Source: CAIYTF01 sp963664845 (GTDB lineage: Bacteria; Bacteroidota; Ignavibacteria; Ignavibacteriales; Ignavibacteriaceae). From it: a DNA stretch of 64,000 nt. Below, piece by piece: positions 17,044 through 24,478 of this stretch (within the stretch, counting starts at the first letter, position 1; each line of letters opens with the position of its first letter). The stretch is taken from positions 1,550,001-1,614,000 of the forward strand of contig OY761615.1 of assembly GCA_963664845.1 (NCBI GenBank), read 5' to 3'. The notes under the pieces were generated by a model. It made no database searches. It saw nothing but the letters and a program-made list of their open reading frames with translations, and was not told the origin of the DNA. Position numbers and translations under genes: made by a program.

Positions 17044-17364
17044 AGTTTGATCTAAAATTGAAAATTAATATGCTTTTTGAAATCGAAGTGAAAAAATTAA
17101 CAACATGCAGATTGTTGGATTTGAGAGTCTTGTACTTAGTTTACACATTCCCGCTCTTTGAGTAATTTATTATTATCCATTCTGCTATTCAAAAATAATA
17201 AAATTAATCATGAAATGATTCAAAATAGTCAAATTTAAAAGCATAGTGTCCGTAAATCAGAATATTGTATCCCGATAGACATTCACCCCGAGGTAATTAG
17301 GAACAATGAAACCCGAACCGGTATTTCTTTTTGTACGCTGTCAAGTTCATTATATCGAGCCCCC
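17044..17364. other. AT-rich intergenic region
   Basis: This 321-bp spacer upstream of the lipoprotein gene holds its promoter. I see no gene, hairpin or repeat that stands out. Confidence 0.4.
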
Positions 17365-17973
17365 CTATTCCACAACTAATTCCGGATAATGTTTAAACCT
17401 TTTCAGCAATAATAAAATTACCGTTATCCCAACCAGCACTGATGAGATCACAAAAGAAAACACTGCCAGGCTGCCAACTATGCGGCTTGCCAGGACAAAA
17501 TCTGAATGATTATAAAAATACCCGATAAAATTATCAACCAAATCATACAGAGGCCGTACAGAAAACAGCAGGAAAACCAAACCAAACAGAAATGAATTTT
17601 TTATCTTATATCTTGTTAATAAACAATATCCTATGGCTATCGAAACCAAATCAAGCACATAGGGCATAATGAGAATTACAAAAGATCTCATATTTTCACC
17701 ATAGCCCTCTTTAATTTCAACAAATGCAAAACCAAAATTCCCTGCCCAAAAATGCGCGAACAGTTGATAATCCTTTATTTCCATTCCCACAATAAAACAG
17801 CCCAGAACATGACCCAGTTCATGTAGCGGGGCATAAAAAACATACCATAGCAGCGGTAAAACAGTTACGTTGACATAGATTACCTTTATCGGCCAATTAC
17901 TTCTTAAAAACAAAACCAATAAAGGCAGAACCACCAAAATGAGGATTTCCAGTATTCTGAAAAACGGATTCAT
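17365..17973 (-). CDS. M50-like membrane protein with HELGH motif
   Basis: The protein has 202 residues and about five to six hydrophobic helices. HELGH at 51-55 sits in a membrane segment (LLWYVFYAPLHELGHVLGCF), the zinc-binding arrangement of site-2-protease (M50) proteins. The downstream LDG motif that supplies the third ligand in M50 enzymes is not seen; RPLYDLVDN near residue 140 is the nearest candidate, so activity is uncertain. It could be a peptidase or a non-catalytic relative. The only neighbour in the same direction is a 78-residue two-helix membrane protein upstream, about 160 bp away. Confidence 0.6.
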   Translation of the reverse strand: MNPFFRILEILILVVLPLLVLFLRSNWPIKVIYVNVTVLPLLWYVFYAPLHELGHVLGCFIVGMEIKDYQLFAHFWAGNFGFAFVEIKEGYGENMRSFVILIMPYVLDLVSIAIGYCLLTRYKIKNSFLFGLVFLLFSVRPLYDLVDNFIGYFYNHSDFVLASRIVGSLAVFSFVISSVLVGITVILLLLKRFKHYPELVVE

Positions 17974-18132
17974 TTTATAATGTCTTTACAAATTTATATT
18001 TGTACATAATGAAGTTGTTATTAGCGGAAAGGACAAATTTTTTTTATATAGCCTACTATGCTCATCAGTTATAGCACTTATCATTATTTAATTGTTTAAG
18101 TTCATATCTTTTAGTAACTAAATAGAACAAAA

Positions 18133-18369
18133 TCAATCTCTCGGAACAACACCAATCACTCTTAAAATTCCTATAGCTAATACAATGAATGAAAAAAATA
18201 AACAGCCACTGATATATAGTTTACTTCGCATAGTAATACTGTTCCAATTTTTCATGTCATCTCTATCCATGAAATAGGACAGGCTCAAAAATCCAATGCC
18301 CAGGACAACAAATGGGTCTATCCCATATTTTCCCAGGAAACCCAAAACTTCTCTCATAAATTGCGTCAT
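18133..18369 (-). CDS. Small two-helix membrane protein, unknown function
   Basis: A 78-residue protein with two hydrophobic helices (about FVVLGIGFLSLSYFM and LYISGCLFFSFIVLAIGIL) joined by a charged loop (DRDDMKNWNSITMRSK). AGGA lies about 11 nt before the ATG. No family recognised. It lies upstream of the M50-like gene on the same strand and may belong with it. Confidence 0.5.
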   Translation of the reverse strand: MTQFMREVLGFLGKYGIDPFVVLGIGFLSLSYFMDRDDMKNWNSITMRSKLYISGCLFFSFIVLAIGILRVIGVVPRD

Positions 18370-19311
18370 CTTTTATTGGTCCTTTTAGTGTTCTGGAGAA
18401 AAGCCACTTTAAACCTGCCTATATGCTCTACCTTGGAAATGATTAAACGGCATCAATAGTAAAAGCATAATAGTATAATTCTTCACAGAAGATCTATTCC
18501 ATTCTTTAAGTATCAGCCATTGAGAACAACATCCATTCTTTATCAGTACTCCGGTTCAAAAAATAAGTAACGCACAATACGAGAGTACCCAAAAACGATG
18601 GGGGGGGGGGCAAATCCTAATTATTCACCAATTCAAAAGATCCATCTTATCAGTTCTTCGACCGCTTTCATCGTTTAAATCATCCTTTTATAGAGGAAAA
18701 TGCACTAAATACCCTAACTGCATATTGGTCACACGGCTAGTTGAGTTTTCAAAAAAAAAGATCCAGCACAGACCGGATTTGGGGAAATTATGATTTTCTC
18801 CCTTCGCGCATCTATTATGCATTTTATTATATACCGGAAAATTAACAAATTATTTGTTTTATGGATTACTAAAATGTATAGGCATTTGTATTAGACAAGC
18901 TGATTACCGTGTGCATGAGTAACTATACCGTTCCTCACCCCAGTCATTTCCCAAACTACCTCCCCACCCCCACGCCATTGGTGTCAACTTAACAAAAACC
19001 TGCATAATTCCAGAGGAAACGCTCACTTCCAATTATCGCCACTTCTGTACTTTTAACCGCCAATAATGCGGTCCTTCTGTCCCTCGCCCTTTGGGAGAGG
19101 GTTAGGGTGAGGGCTTTTATTTCTCAAGTAGTAAGTACCACCGCTAAGTTGACACCATTGCCCCCCTGCCCCATGCAATGCACGCCGCACTACGTTGTGC
19201 AATGCACCGTGCAACGCCCCATTTTGTGCACCGTTAGCTTGACGGTGACATTTCCCCTTAAGTAAGTTCACCCTGAAATTCTACTTGTATCAGTAAACAA
19301 AAGTTGAAACC
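18370..19311. other. Repeat-bearing region upstream of the RepA-like ATPase gene
   Basis: No gene is called in 940 bp. From left to right: a run of 11 G (18600-18610); an inverted-repeat pair TTGGTGTCAACTTA (18978-18991) and TAAGTTGACACCA (19145-19157) of the family A type; a GC-rich palindromic repeat (19079-19111, CCCTCGCCC...GGGTGAGGG); direct repeats TGCAATGCAC (19174-19183 and 19198-19207) with further GTGCA units; and a small hairpin CACCGT/ACGGTG (19229-19247). These crowd the 230 bp before the ATPase start. Confidence 0.55.
18978..19157. repeat. Inverted-repeat-bounded element, family A-like (divergent copy)
   Basis: Ends share GTCAACTTAACRAAAAC-type sequence with the 366-647 and 9867-10148 elements, and a 13-bp inverted repeat TGGTGTCAACTTA / TAAGTTGACACCA bounds 180 bp. 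The interior differs from the other two copies, so only the ends are conserved, as expected for a MITE family sharing a transposase. Confidence 0.55.
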
Positions 19312-20541
19312 ATGCAAACCATAAGCACCACAAACAATGGTTATGATTTTATCTCGGCGCAGGATATCAGCAACAGCAATTCCAGCTCGCTGCAATGGAT
19401 AGTGAACGGACTCCTGCCTGAAGGCGTCGCCATCCTCTCCGGAAAACCAAAATCCGGAAAGAGTATGCTCGCTCTCGATATCGCCCTTGCAGTTTCCAAA
19501 GGCACCAAGGCTCTTGACTCGTTCGATACGGTAGCATCCAGCGTCTTATATCTCCCCTATGATGACAATGAGGGCCGCCTGAAGGAGCGCATCCACCACA
19601 TCGAAAGCTGCCTCGCGGCTTCTCCCGAAACACCGTTCAGCGTCTTCTTTCCCGTGCAGCCCGTGCATAAAACTTGGGAGCCAATACAGACACCCCCCGC
19701 CAGGCGGATGCCAAAAAACAAGCGGATCCCCGACAAAGTTGGCGAGGTCATCTTTTTCGGTGTCGATCAGTTTGAACCAAATCCGGAACATCCCATCACC
19801 AAAGTCATTCCTGCAGCCAATAATGCAACAACGTCCGCTCAGGCTTCTGCAAAGGCGGACCGCCTTAATTCCTTTCGCGGCGCCACGCGGAATATCCGCT
19901 TCCTCAAATTCAACGATAGCGCTCTCGACGAACTGGCCGGCGTACTCAATGAATGCCCGGACATCAAACTCATCATCATCGATTCCCTGGAGGCTGCCTT
20001 CCATTGTTGCAAGGGCAAATACGGCAACTGCTATCGCGATGCCGGCTCAGCATGGATGAACATCAAGGAATTTGCACTCAATCATCACGTCTGCATGCTC
20101 TTCCTGCGCCAGCGCAAACAATGTGACCGGAGAACCGACTTCGACGTTATTTCCCACCTGGCCGATGTTCAAATCAATCTGAAAACCTCACCGCAAAAAA
20201 ATGATGACGACATAACAACGCTGCACATTTGCGGACGCGACGTTCCTGAGTCCTCATTCACCTGCGAATTCAATCACGATACATTCAGGTGGAACATCAG
20301 TAACGGGAAACCGTGTAAAGCTCTCAACAAAGAGCGCTGGGATATTGTGGAGCTCTTCAAGAACGATTTTAACCTGCGCTATAATGTCCGTGAGATAGCA
20401 CAGTTCCTCAATAAAAACCTCTCTGCTGTTTCCAGGCTGCTGCACAAAATGACCGTACAGGGCATCCTCTGTAATCCGATGTATGGCATATATGGCCTTA
20501 CCATGTCATCAAAAGATTACAGTGATCTGCACAAACGATAA
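19312..20541 (+). CDS. RepA-like AAA ATPase with C-terminal winged-helix region
   Basis: This 409-residue protein belongs by pattern to the AAA_25/RepA-type hexameric helicase-like ATPases of plasmids and mobile elements. LLPEGVAILSGKPKSGKSML carries Walker A (44-51) and KLIIID Walker B (219-224). Between them, about 80 residues (113-195), Pro/Lys/Asn-rich and predicted loop-like, are inserted relative to short family members. Residues about 345-400 (REIAQFLNKNLSAVSRLLHKM) look like a winged helix-turn-helix. Such proteins drive replication or regulate mobile DNA. No integrase, relaxase or primase is adjacent. Iteron-like repeats lie just downstream and other repeats upstream. It may be a relic of an integrated element; whether it acts here is unknown. 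Confidence 0.75.
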   Translation: MQTISTTNNGYDFISAQDISNSNSSSLQWIVNGLLPEGVAILSGKPKSGKSMLALDIALAVSKGTKALDSFDTVASSVLYLPYDDNEGRLKERIHHIESCLAASPETPFSVFFPVQPVHKTWEPIQTPPARRMPKNKRIPDKVGEVIFFGVDQFEPNPEHPITKVIPAANNATTSAQASAKADRLNSFRGATRNIRFLKFNDSALDELAGVLNECPDIKLIIIDSLEAAFHCCKGKYGNCYRDAGSAWMNIKEFALNHHVCMLFLRQRKQCDRRTDFDVISHLADVQINLKTSPQKNDDDITTLHICGRDVPESSFTCEFNHDTFRWNISNGKPCKALNKERWDIVELFKNDFNLRYNVREIAQFLNKNLSAVSRLLHKMTVQGILCNPMYGIYGLTMSSKDYSDLHKR

Positions 20542-20570
20542 TGTACACGCAAAAAAATGTTGCAAAAGGT

Positions 20571-20697
20571 GGTAAAACTGGTGGAACTTATTCTATAACA
20601 ACAACTTACAGCCGTCAAACCGGTAAAACTTCGGTAAAACTTCGGTAAAACTCCGGTAAAACCCGGTGGAACTTAACATTAATCCTGGTCGAACTAA
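20571..20697. repeat. Iteron-like direct repeats, 11-bp period
   Basis: Thirty bp past the ATPase stop, units of CGGTAAAACTT recur: 20571-20579 and 20580-20589 (variant), then a strict array 20621-20631, 20632-20642, 20643-20653, 20654-20663, 20664-20674, and a variant at 20686-20697. The central five have a period of 10-11 bp, about one helical turn, as in replication-initiator or regulator binding arrays. The ends of units vary (AAAACTT, AAAACTC, AAAACC, GGAACTT). The function is inferred only from layout and from the RepA-like gene next to it. Confidence 0.7.
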
Positions 20698-20698
20698 A

Positions 20699-20734
20699 TC
20701 CCTCCCTTTGCGAAAGGGAGGGGCAGGGGTGGGC
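20699..20734. repeat. GC-rich palindromic dispersed repeat
   Basis: CCCTCCCTTT GC GAAAGGGAGGG followed by a G-rich tail resembles the repeat at 19079-19111 (CCCTCGCCC...GAGAGGG...). Together they flank the ATPase gene. Such sequences are scattered extragenic repeats in these genomes. Confidence 0.5.
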
Positions 20735-20770
20735 TCAGTCCTAATTTCCTGCCTCGAATTTAAACCTGCG

Positions 20771-22201
20771 TCATTGCTTTCCGCGGAGTTCTGTTGGAAG
20801 CAGATTGATGCCGACCATGCGGATGCCGACTACAAGAAAGATGAACAGACAAATGAGCGTTACGAACATATTTGTAAAAAGGCTTGCGAGCATGAAGCAA
20901 ACAATCGCAGCGGTGGTCAGCATGAGCGCCGTATTAACATTGAAGTCAATAACAATTTCGTTGCGCGATATCCACCACAGATAGAGCATGGAACAAAAGT
21001 AACTTAACAGCGTGGCAAGCGCCGCACCAACCAGGCCCAGGCGCGGGATCAACACAATATTCCCCACAACATTCAGGACAACCGCCAGGCCGTCTGCAAT
21101 AAGGAACAGATAACTCTTCCCGCTGATATAGGGATATACCGAGAAGAACGAAAGAAGTCCGTTGAAAAGATATGCCATCAGAATAATGGGCACAATAACA
21201 AGTCCGGGGCGGTATGCCGGGTTGAACAAATGCAAATTGCCGGGCAGCGAAAAATCAAAAACCAAAGGAGTGAGCAAGCTGACGCTGAGAAAAATGGTAT
21301 AGGAGAGAAACAGCAGTTTGGAAAGCGATTTGCCAAAGTGAACACTGTAATCCCCTCTTTTAAAAAGGTTAATGGCGTGAGGTGTCCACGCTGTTCTGAA
21401 TGACATGACAAACAGCATCATTATGTTGCCGATACGATAGGCAAAGCTGTAAATACCAACGGTTGCATCGTTGAAATAGTGCCGCAGGATGAAGCGGTCA
21501 ACCAGGTCAGTCATCGCGGTGAAACCACCGGCAATCATAAGCGGGGCTGCAAACTTCATGAAGTGCCAGAAAAACGCTCTGTCAATTTTCCCTATCACCA
21601 GTGGACCCATTCTGGGTATGAGCAGCACCGAAACAACAAAGAACGAAAGGAACTGAGCATTAACAATGGCCATGATGCCCTGATCAAAACCCATTAACAA
21701 AACAAGCGTCACCAAAACATTGACCACTGCCGGGACGACTGAATAGAAGGCCACCGGTTTAACGCGTTCCCTTGTTCTGAATACGTGCAGCGCGCATGCC
21801 TGGAAGTTATCGAACAACAGGGTCAGCGCCAGTATTTGAATAATTCCTTCATATCGCCGTGAGCTGAAAAGCACATCGGCAATTGTTCCGGCAGCGGCAA
21901 GGCATGCCAGCGAGGCGACCAGGGAAAACCCCATGGTGAGAGTGAAAAACTGGGAGACTGCCGTAGCTCTGCTCTGGTCATCTTTCGCGTCAAGATAGAA
22001 TTTGCTGAACGAGCTTTGAAATCCGCCCTGATAGAAAGAAACAACAATGGCATAGCCCGCCAGCAGGATGGACAGCACACCAAAATCACCGGGGGAAATA
22101 TAATACGAATAAAATGGCAGCAGCAAAAAGCTTGCTGATTTAAGGAACAGATTCGTCAGCCCGTAGAGCAGCGTATTTTTAAATAGATTTGAACTTTTCA
22201 C
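20771..22201 (-). CDS. Polysaccharide (O-antigen/exopolysaccharide) flippase, MATE/Wzx-like
   Basis: A 476-residue integral membrane protein with about 12-14 hydrophobic helices. The opening NTLLYGLTNLFLKSASFLLLPFYSYYISPGDFGV matches the start of polysaccharide biosynthesis flippases. LMIAGGFTAMTDLVDRFILRHYFNDATVGIYSFAYRIGN in the middle is the second characteristic block. Expected to flip lipid-linked oligosaccharides across the inner membrane. Its start overlaps the glycosyltransferase stop by 4 bp (22198-22201), so the genes are translationally coupled. Which glycan is made cannot be read from sequence. Confidence 0.88.
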   Translation of the reverse strand: MKSSNLFKNTLLYGLTNLFLKSASFLLLPFYSYYISPGDFGVLSILLAGYAIVVSFYQGGFQSSFSKFYLDAKDDQSRATAVSQFFTLTMGFSLVASLACLAAAGTIADVLFSSRRYEGIIQILALTLLFDNFQACALHVFRTRERVKPVAFYSVVPAVVNVLVTLVLLMGFDQGIMAIVNAQFLSFFVVSVLLIPRMGPLVIGKIDRAFFWHFMKFAAPLMIAGGFTAMTDLVDRFILRHYFNDATVGIYSFAYRIGNIMMLFVMSFRTAWTPHAINLFKRGDYSVHFGKSLSKLLFLSYTIFLSVSLLTPLVFDFSLPGNLHLFNPAYRPGLVIVPIILMAYLFNGLLSFFSVYPYISGKSYLFLIADGLAVVLNVVGNIVLIPRLGLVGAALATLLSYFCSMLYLWWISRNEIVIDFNVNTALMLTTAAIVCFMLASLFTNMFVTLICLFIFLVVGIRMVGINLLPTELRGKQ

Positions 22202-23280
22202 ACGATGCCTGCCGTGCGGTAATACTCATACAGTTTTTTATTCACGTTTTGATAGCCGTGGTACTTTTCCACCCACTGTTTTCCTGCTTCGCCGGAATTT
22301 TTACGGAATGTGCTGTCTTCAATAAGCATCTCCAAAACGCGATATAGTTCATCCGCGTTGTTGGCAACCACAAACGGGTTTTCCGGCAGCCAGTTTCGAT
22401 ATTCGCCGGACATGTTGGTAATAACCGGGATGCCCATTGCAAGCGTTTCTAGACCCGCTTTGCCATATCCGGTGCCGCCCATTGCCCCGCCCACCTGATC
22501 GATACAAATATCGCACGAGCTTTTCATTGCAAGAACTGTTTCGCGGGGCAGGTTTTCCAGCAGAAGGAACTCCACGTTGGCATATTGCTTCCCTATCTTT
22601 TCCATCACCGGAATGATCAGTTCCGTGCCTTTGTATTTCCTGTTCGTTGGAGAATGGACAATAACGATCTTATCGTCATCACGTGCTTTCCGCGCGGGTA
22701 ACTCGGATGGATCATAGGGATAGAAAAGATATTTCAGATCCTTTTTCATTGCCAGGTGATCGAACTCGGAGGTGATATTGAGATCGGAGATACGGTCAAG
22801 TTCGGGGATTATTCCGCGCAGCCTGAGATCGCTTCCATAGTAGCAGCAGACAATTTTCTTTCCCGCCTCTTTCCATTTGAGTGCCTGCTTGGGATAGCGG
22901 TAAAAATCAAGCCCCGCATCAAAATGAAAAACATCATAATCATCAAGCGCATATTTCTCAATCACCGTATCAACCCGCGCGGTGCGGAGCACATCGGTAA
23001 CATTGAAATAAGCCTGTTCCAAAATGTTTTTGGGTTTGAAGACAGGAGCGGTTAGCGGTGGCGCTTCGCCGATATCGGCCAGTTTTTTCTTGCGCCATTT
23101 TTTTGCAAGCGCAAAATTGGGCAGCGGATAGTCCAGACAGATATCCTCGGGAAACGACAACTGGTTTTTATGCAGCGTTATTAGCCGTGAGCTGTCTCCG
23201 CAGGCGTTGTGCATCTTAAAAAAATCGTATGGCACACCGGCATAGTTCTGCGGTGCGATATGCAGAATTTTGCGCATCAA
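22198..23280 (-). CDS. Glycosyltransferase, GT4-like
   Basis: This 360-residue cytoplasmic protein has the GT-B layout. The N-terminal half holds ILHIAPQNYAGVPYDFF and the acceptor-side VFHFDAGLDFYRYP. The C-terminal half holds IVHSPTNRKYKGTELIIP (donor-site lead), then SCDICIDQVGGAMGGTGYGKAGLETLAMGIPVIT, where E in the GLETLAMG block corresponds to the E of the EX7E/ExAsAxGxP motif of family 4. It would use a nucleotide-sugar, donor unknown. It overlaps the genes on both sides by 4 bp. Confidence 0.82.
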   Translation of the reverse strand: MMRKILHIAPQNYAGVPYDFFKMHNACGDSSRLITLHKNQLSFPEDICLDYPLPNFALAKKWRKKKLADIGEAPPLTAPVFKPKNILEQAYFNVTDVLRTARVDTVIEKYALDDYDVFHFDAGLDFYRYPKQALKWKEAGKKIVCCYYGSDLRLRGIIPELDRISDLNITSEFDHLAMKKDLKYLFYPYDPSELPARKARDDDKIVIVHSPTNRKYKGTELIIPVMEKIGKQYANVEFLLLENLPRETVLAMKSSCDICIDQVGGAMGGTGYGKAGLETLAMGIPVITNMSGEYRNWLPENPFVVANNADELYRVLEMLIEDSTFRKNSGEAGKQWVEKYHGYQNVNKKLYEYYRTAGIV

Positions 23281-24248
23281 AGCTCTTTATAAAGCGAGTC
23301 GCGGAAAATGCCGCGTGAACCGAAGTTCTCCTTGAACCGGCCCAGGCCCCAGTTCGGCTCCATGTTAACCGTGAAGATGCCGAAATCCAGGAACTTGTAT
23401 CCTTCGTTGCGGTATTGGTTCATGATGCGGTAGAAGAGCAAATTGACCGGGCGGTATTGCTGATAGTCCTCATCGTGGCTTATATAGAACGCAAGCACCA
23501 CATTCGGGTTGACACTGAAATTGCAGACCCCTGCAATGAGCGTGTCGTCTTTGAAAGCGCCGAACAGACGTATCTTTGTCGGAAAAAGTTTTTTAAGATG
23601 CAGCAATTCATCAAGCGTATGCGTGGGGTTAACACCGTGACGCATCTTGAGATTTTTTTTCAGTATCTCATAGTACTCGGCAAACCGCTCTGTTTCAACT
23701 ACTTCGATGCCCTGCGCTATTGATTTTTTGACCGCGGTACGTGCTTCCTGGCGATAGGTGCCGAGGAGCTGATCTTCAGGAGTGTCCAGTTGCACCACGC
23801 TGGAAATTTCGCGTTTAAGATAGGTGAAACCGTTCCTGTAGAAAGCGAAGTCGATATAGTTGGAATATTTGTTAAGATAGATGATCGGAGGAAGCGTTAT
23901 CTGAATGGCGTCGCATTTGAGTTCTTTGGCGTAGACCTGCAATTGCTCAACAATGTCGAACGCGTCCTTTATGGTAAAGTCCAGCTTATAAACTACTCCG
24001 CCATAGGAAGCACCGCCGTGGGAGTTCAGCACACGTTTGCCGTCACGGTTAACAATGACGGAGGGGAACAGTGCGAACGGTTTATCATTTTTCATTATTA
24101 CCGCGGAGCCATCCACAAAACGGTCCTTGGGGTGATAGGAAAGAAAACGTCTTTTGTGGAATATGGTGCCGTTATCGGCAGAGTCGACGAAACTGTCCCA
24201 TTCGTCGTCAGAAAGAGATGATTTTTTAAAGGGGATAAATGCAAACAT
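23277..24248 (-). CDS. FemAB/GNAT-fold acyl- or peptidyl-transferase
   Basis: This 323-residue protein has the double-GNAT (FemAB-like, Acetyltransf_6) pattern: an N-terminal half with DNGTIFHKRRFLSYHP, a conserved LGTYRQEARTAVKKSIAQGIEV helix, and a C-terminal domain with FGAFKDDTLIAGVCNFSVNPNVVLAFYISHDEDYQQYRPVNLLFYRIMNQYRNEGYKFLDFG. In polysaccharide loci such proteins often acylate or aminoacylate sugars. It is the first gene of the three-gene operon, with a 4-bp overlap into the glycosyltransferase. Exact donor and acceptor unknown. Confidence 0.78.
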   Translation of the reverse strand: MFAFIPFKKSSLSDDEWDSFVDSADNGTIFHKRRFLSYHPKDRFVDGSAVIMKNDKPFALFPSVIVNRDGKRVLNSHGGASYGGVVYKLDFTIKDAFDIVEQLQVYAKELKCDAIQITLPPIIYLNKYSNYIDFAFYRNGFTYLKREISSVVQLDTPEDQLLGTYRQEARTAVKKSIAQGIEVVETERFAEYYEILKKNLKMRHGVNPTHTLDELLHLKKLFPTKIRLFGAFKDDTLIAGVCNFSVNPNVVLAFYISHDEDYQQYRPVNLLFYRIMNQYRNEGYKFLDFGIFTVNMEPNWGLGRFKENFGSRGIFRDSLYKEL

Positions 24249-24478
24249 ATAAATTCCAAATTCTCTGTAATAGATTAGGGAAAAATAGCAAAGTTATGAG
24301 AGATAGGAAACAAATAACATTCGGAGATGCAATGGGCCTGCCAAATGCCAATCGGTTGACAGTACAATGCAGTTATAATGTCCGCCCCTTTCAGGGGCGA
24401 AGGTTTGTTGATGACACAGCCATGGGTTGCATCCACGCCCATGCGCAACACGGGATGATGCAGCCATTCCGTCACTGT
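24249..24478. repeat. Intergenic repeat region with hairpin
   Basis: Between the polysaccharide operon and the DUF3857 cluster lies a hairpin CGCCCC TTTCA GGGGCG (24383-24399) inside text (GGTTTGTTGATGACACAGCC, then CCATGGGTTGCATCCACG) that I recognise as a dispersed Bacteroidota repeat. It may act as a transcription block after the minus-strand DUF3857 operon. No T tract. Confidence 0.45.

Noticed and set aside
19053..19271. 72-codon minus-strand frame
   Set aside because: Translation is repeat text (GALHGALH), arising from the TGCAATGCAC repeats.
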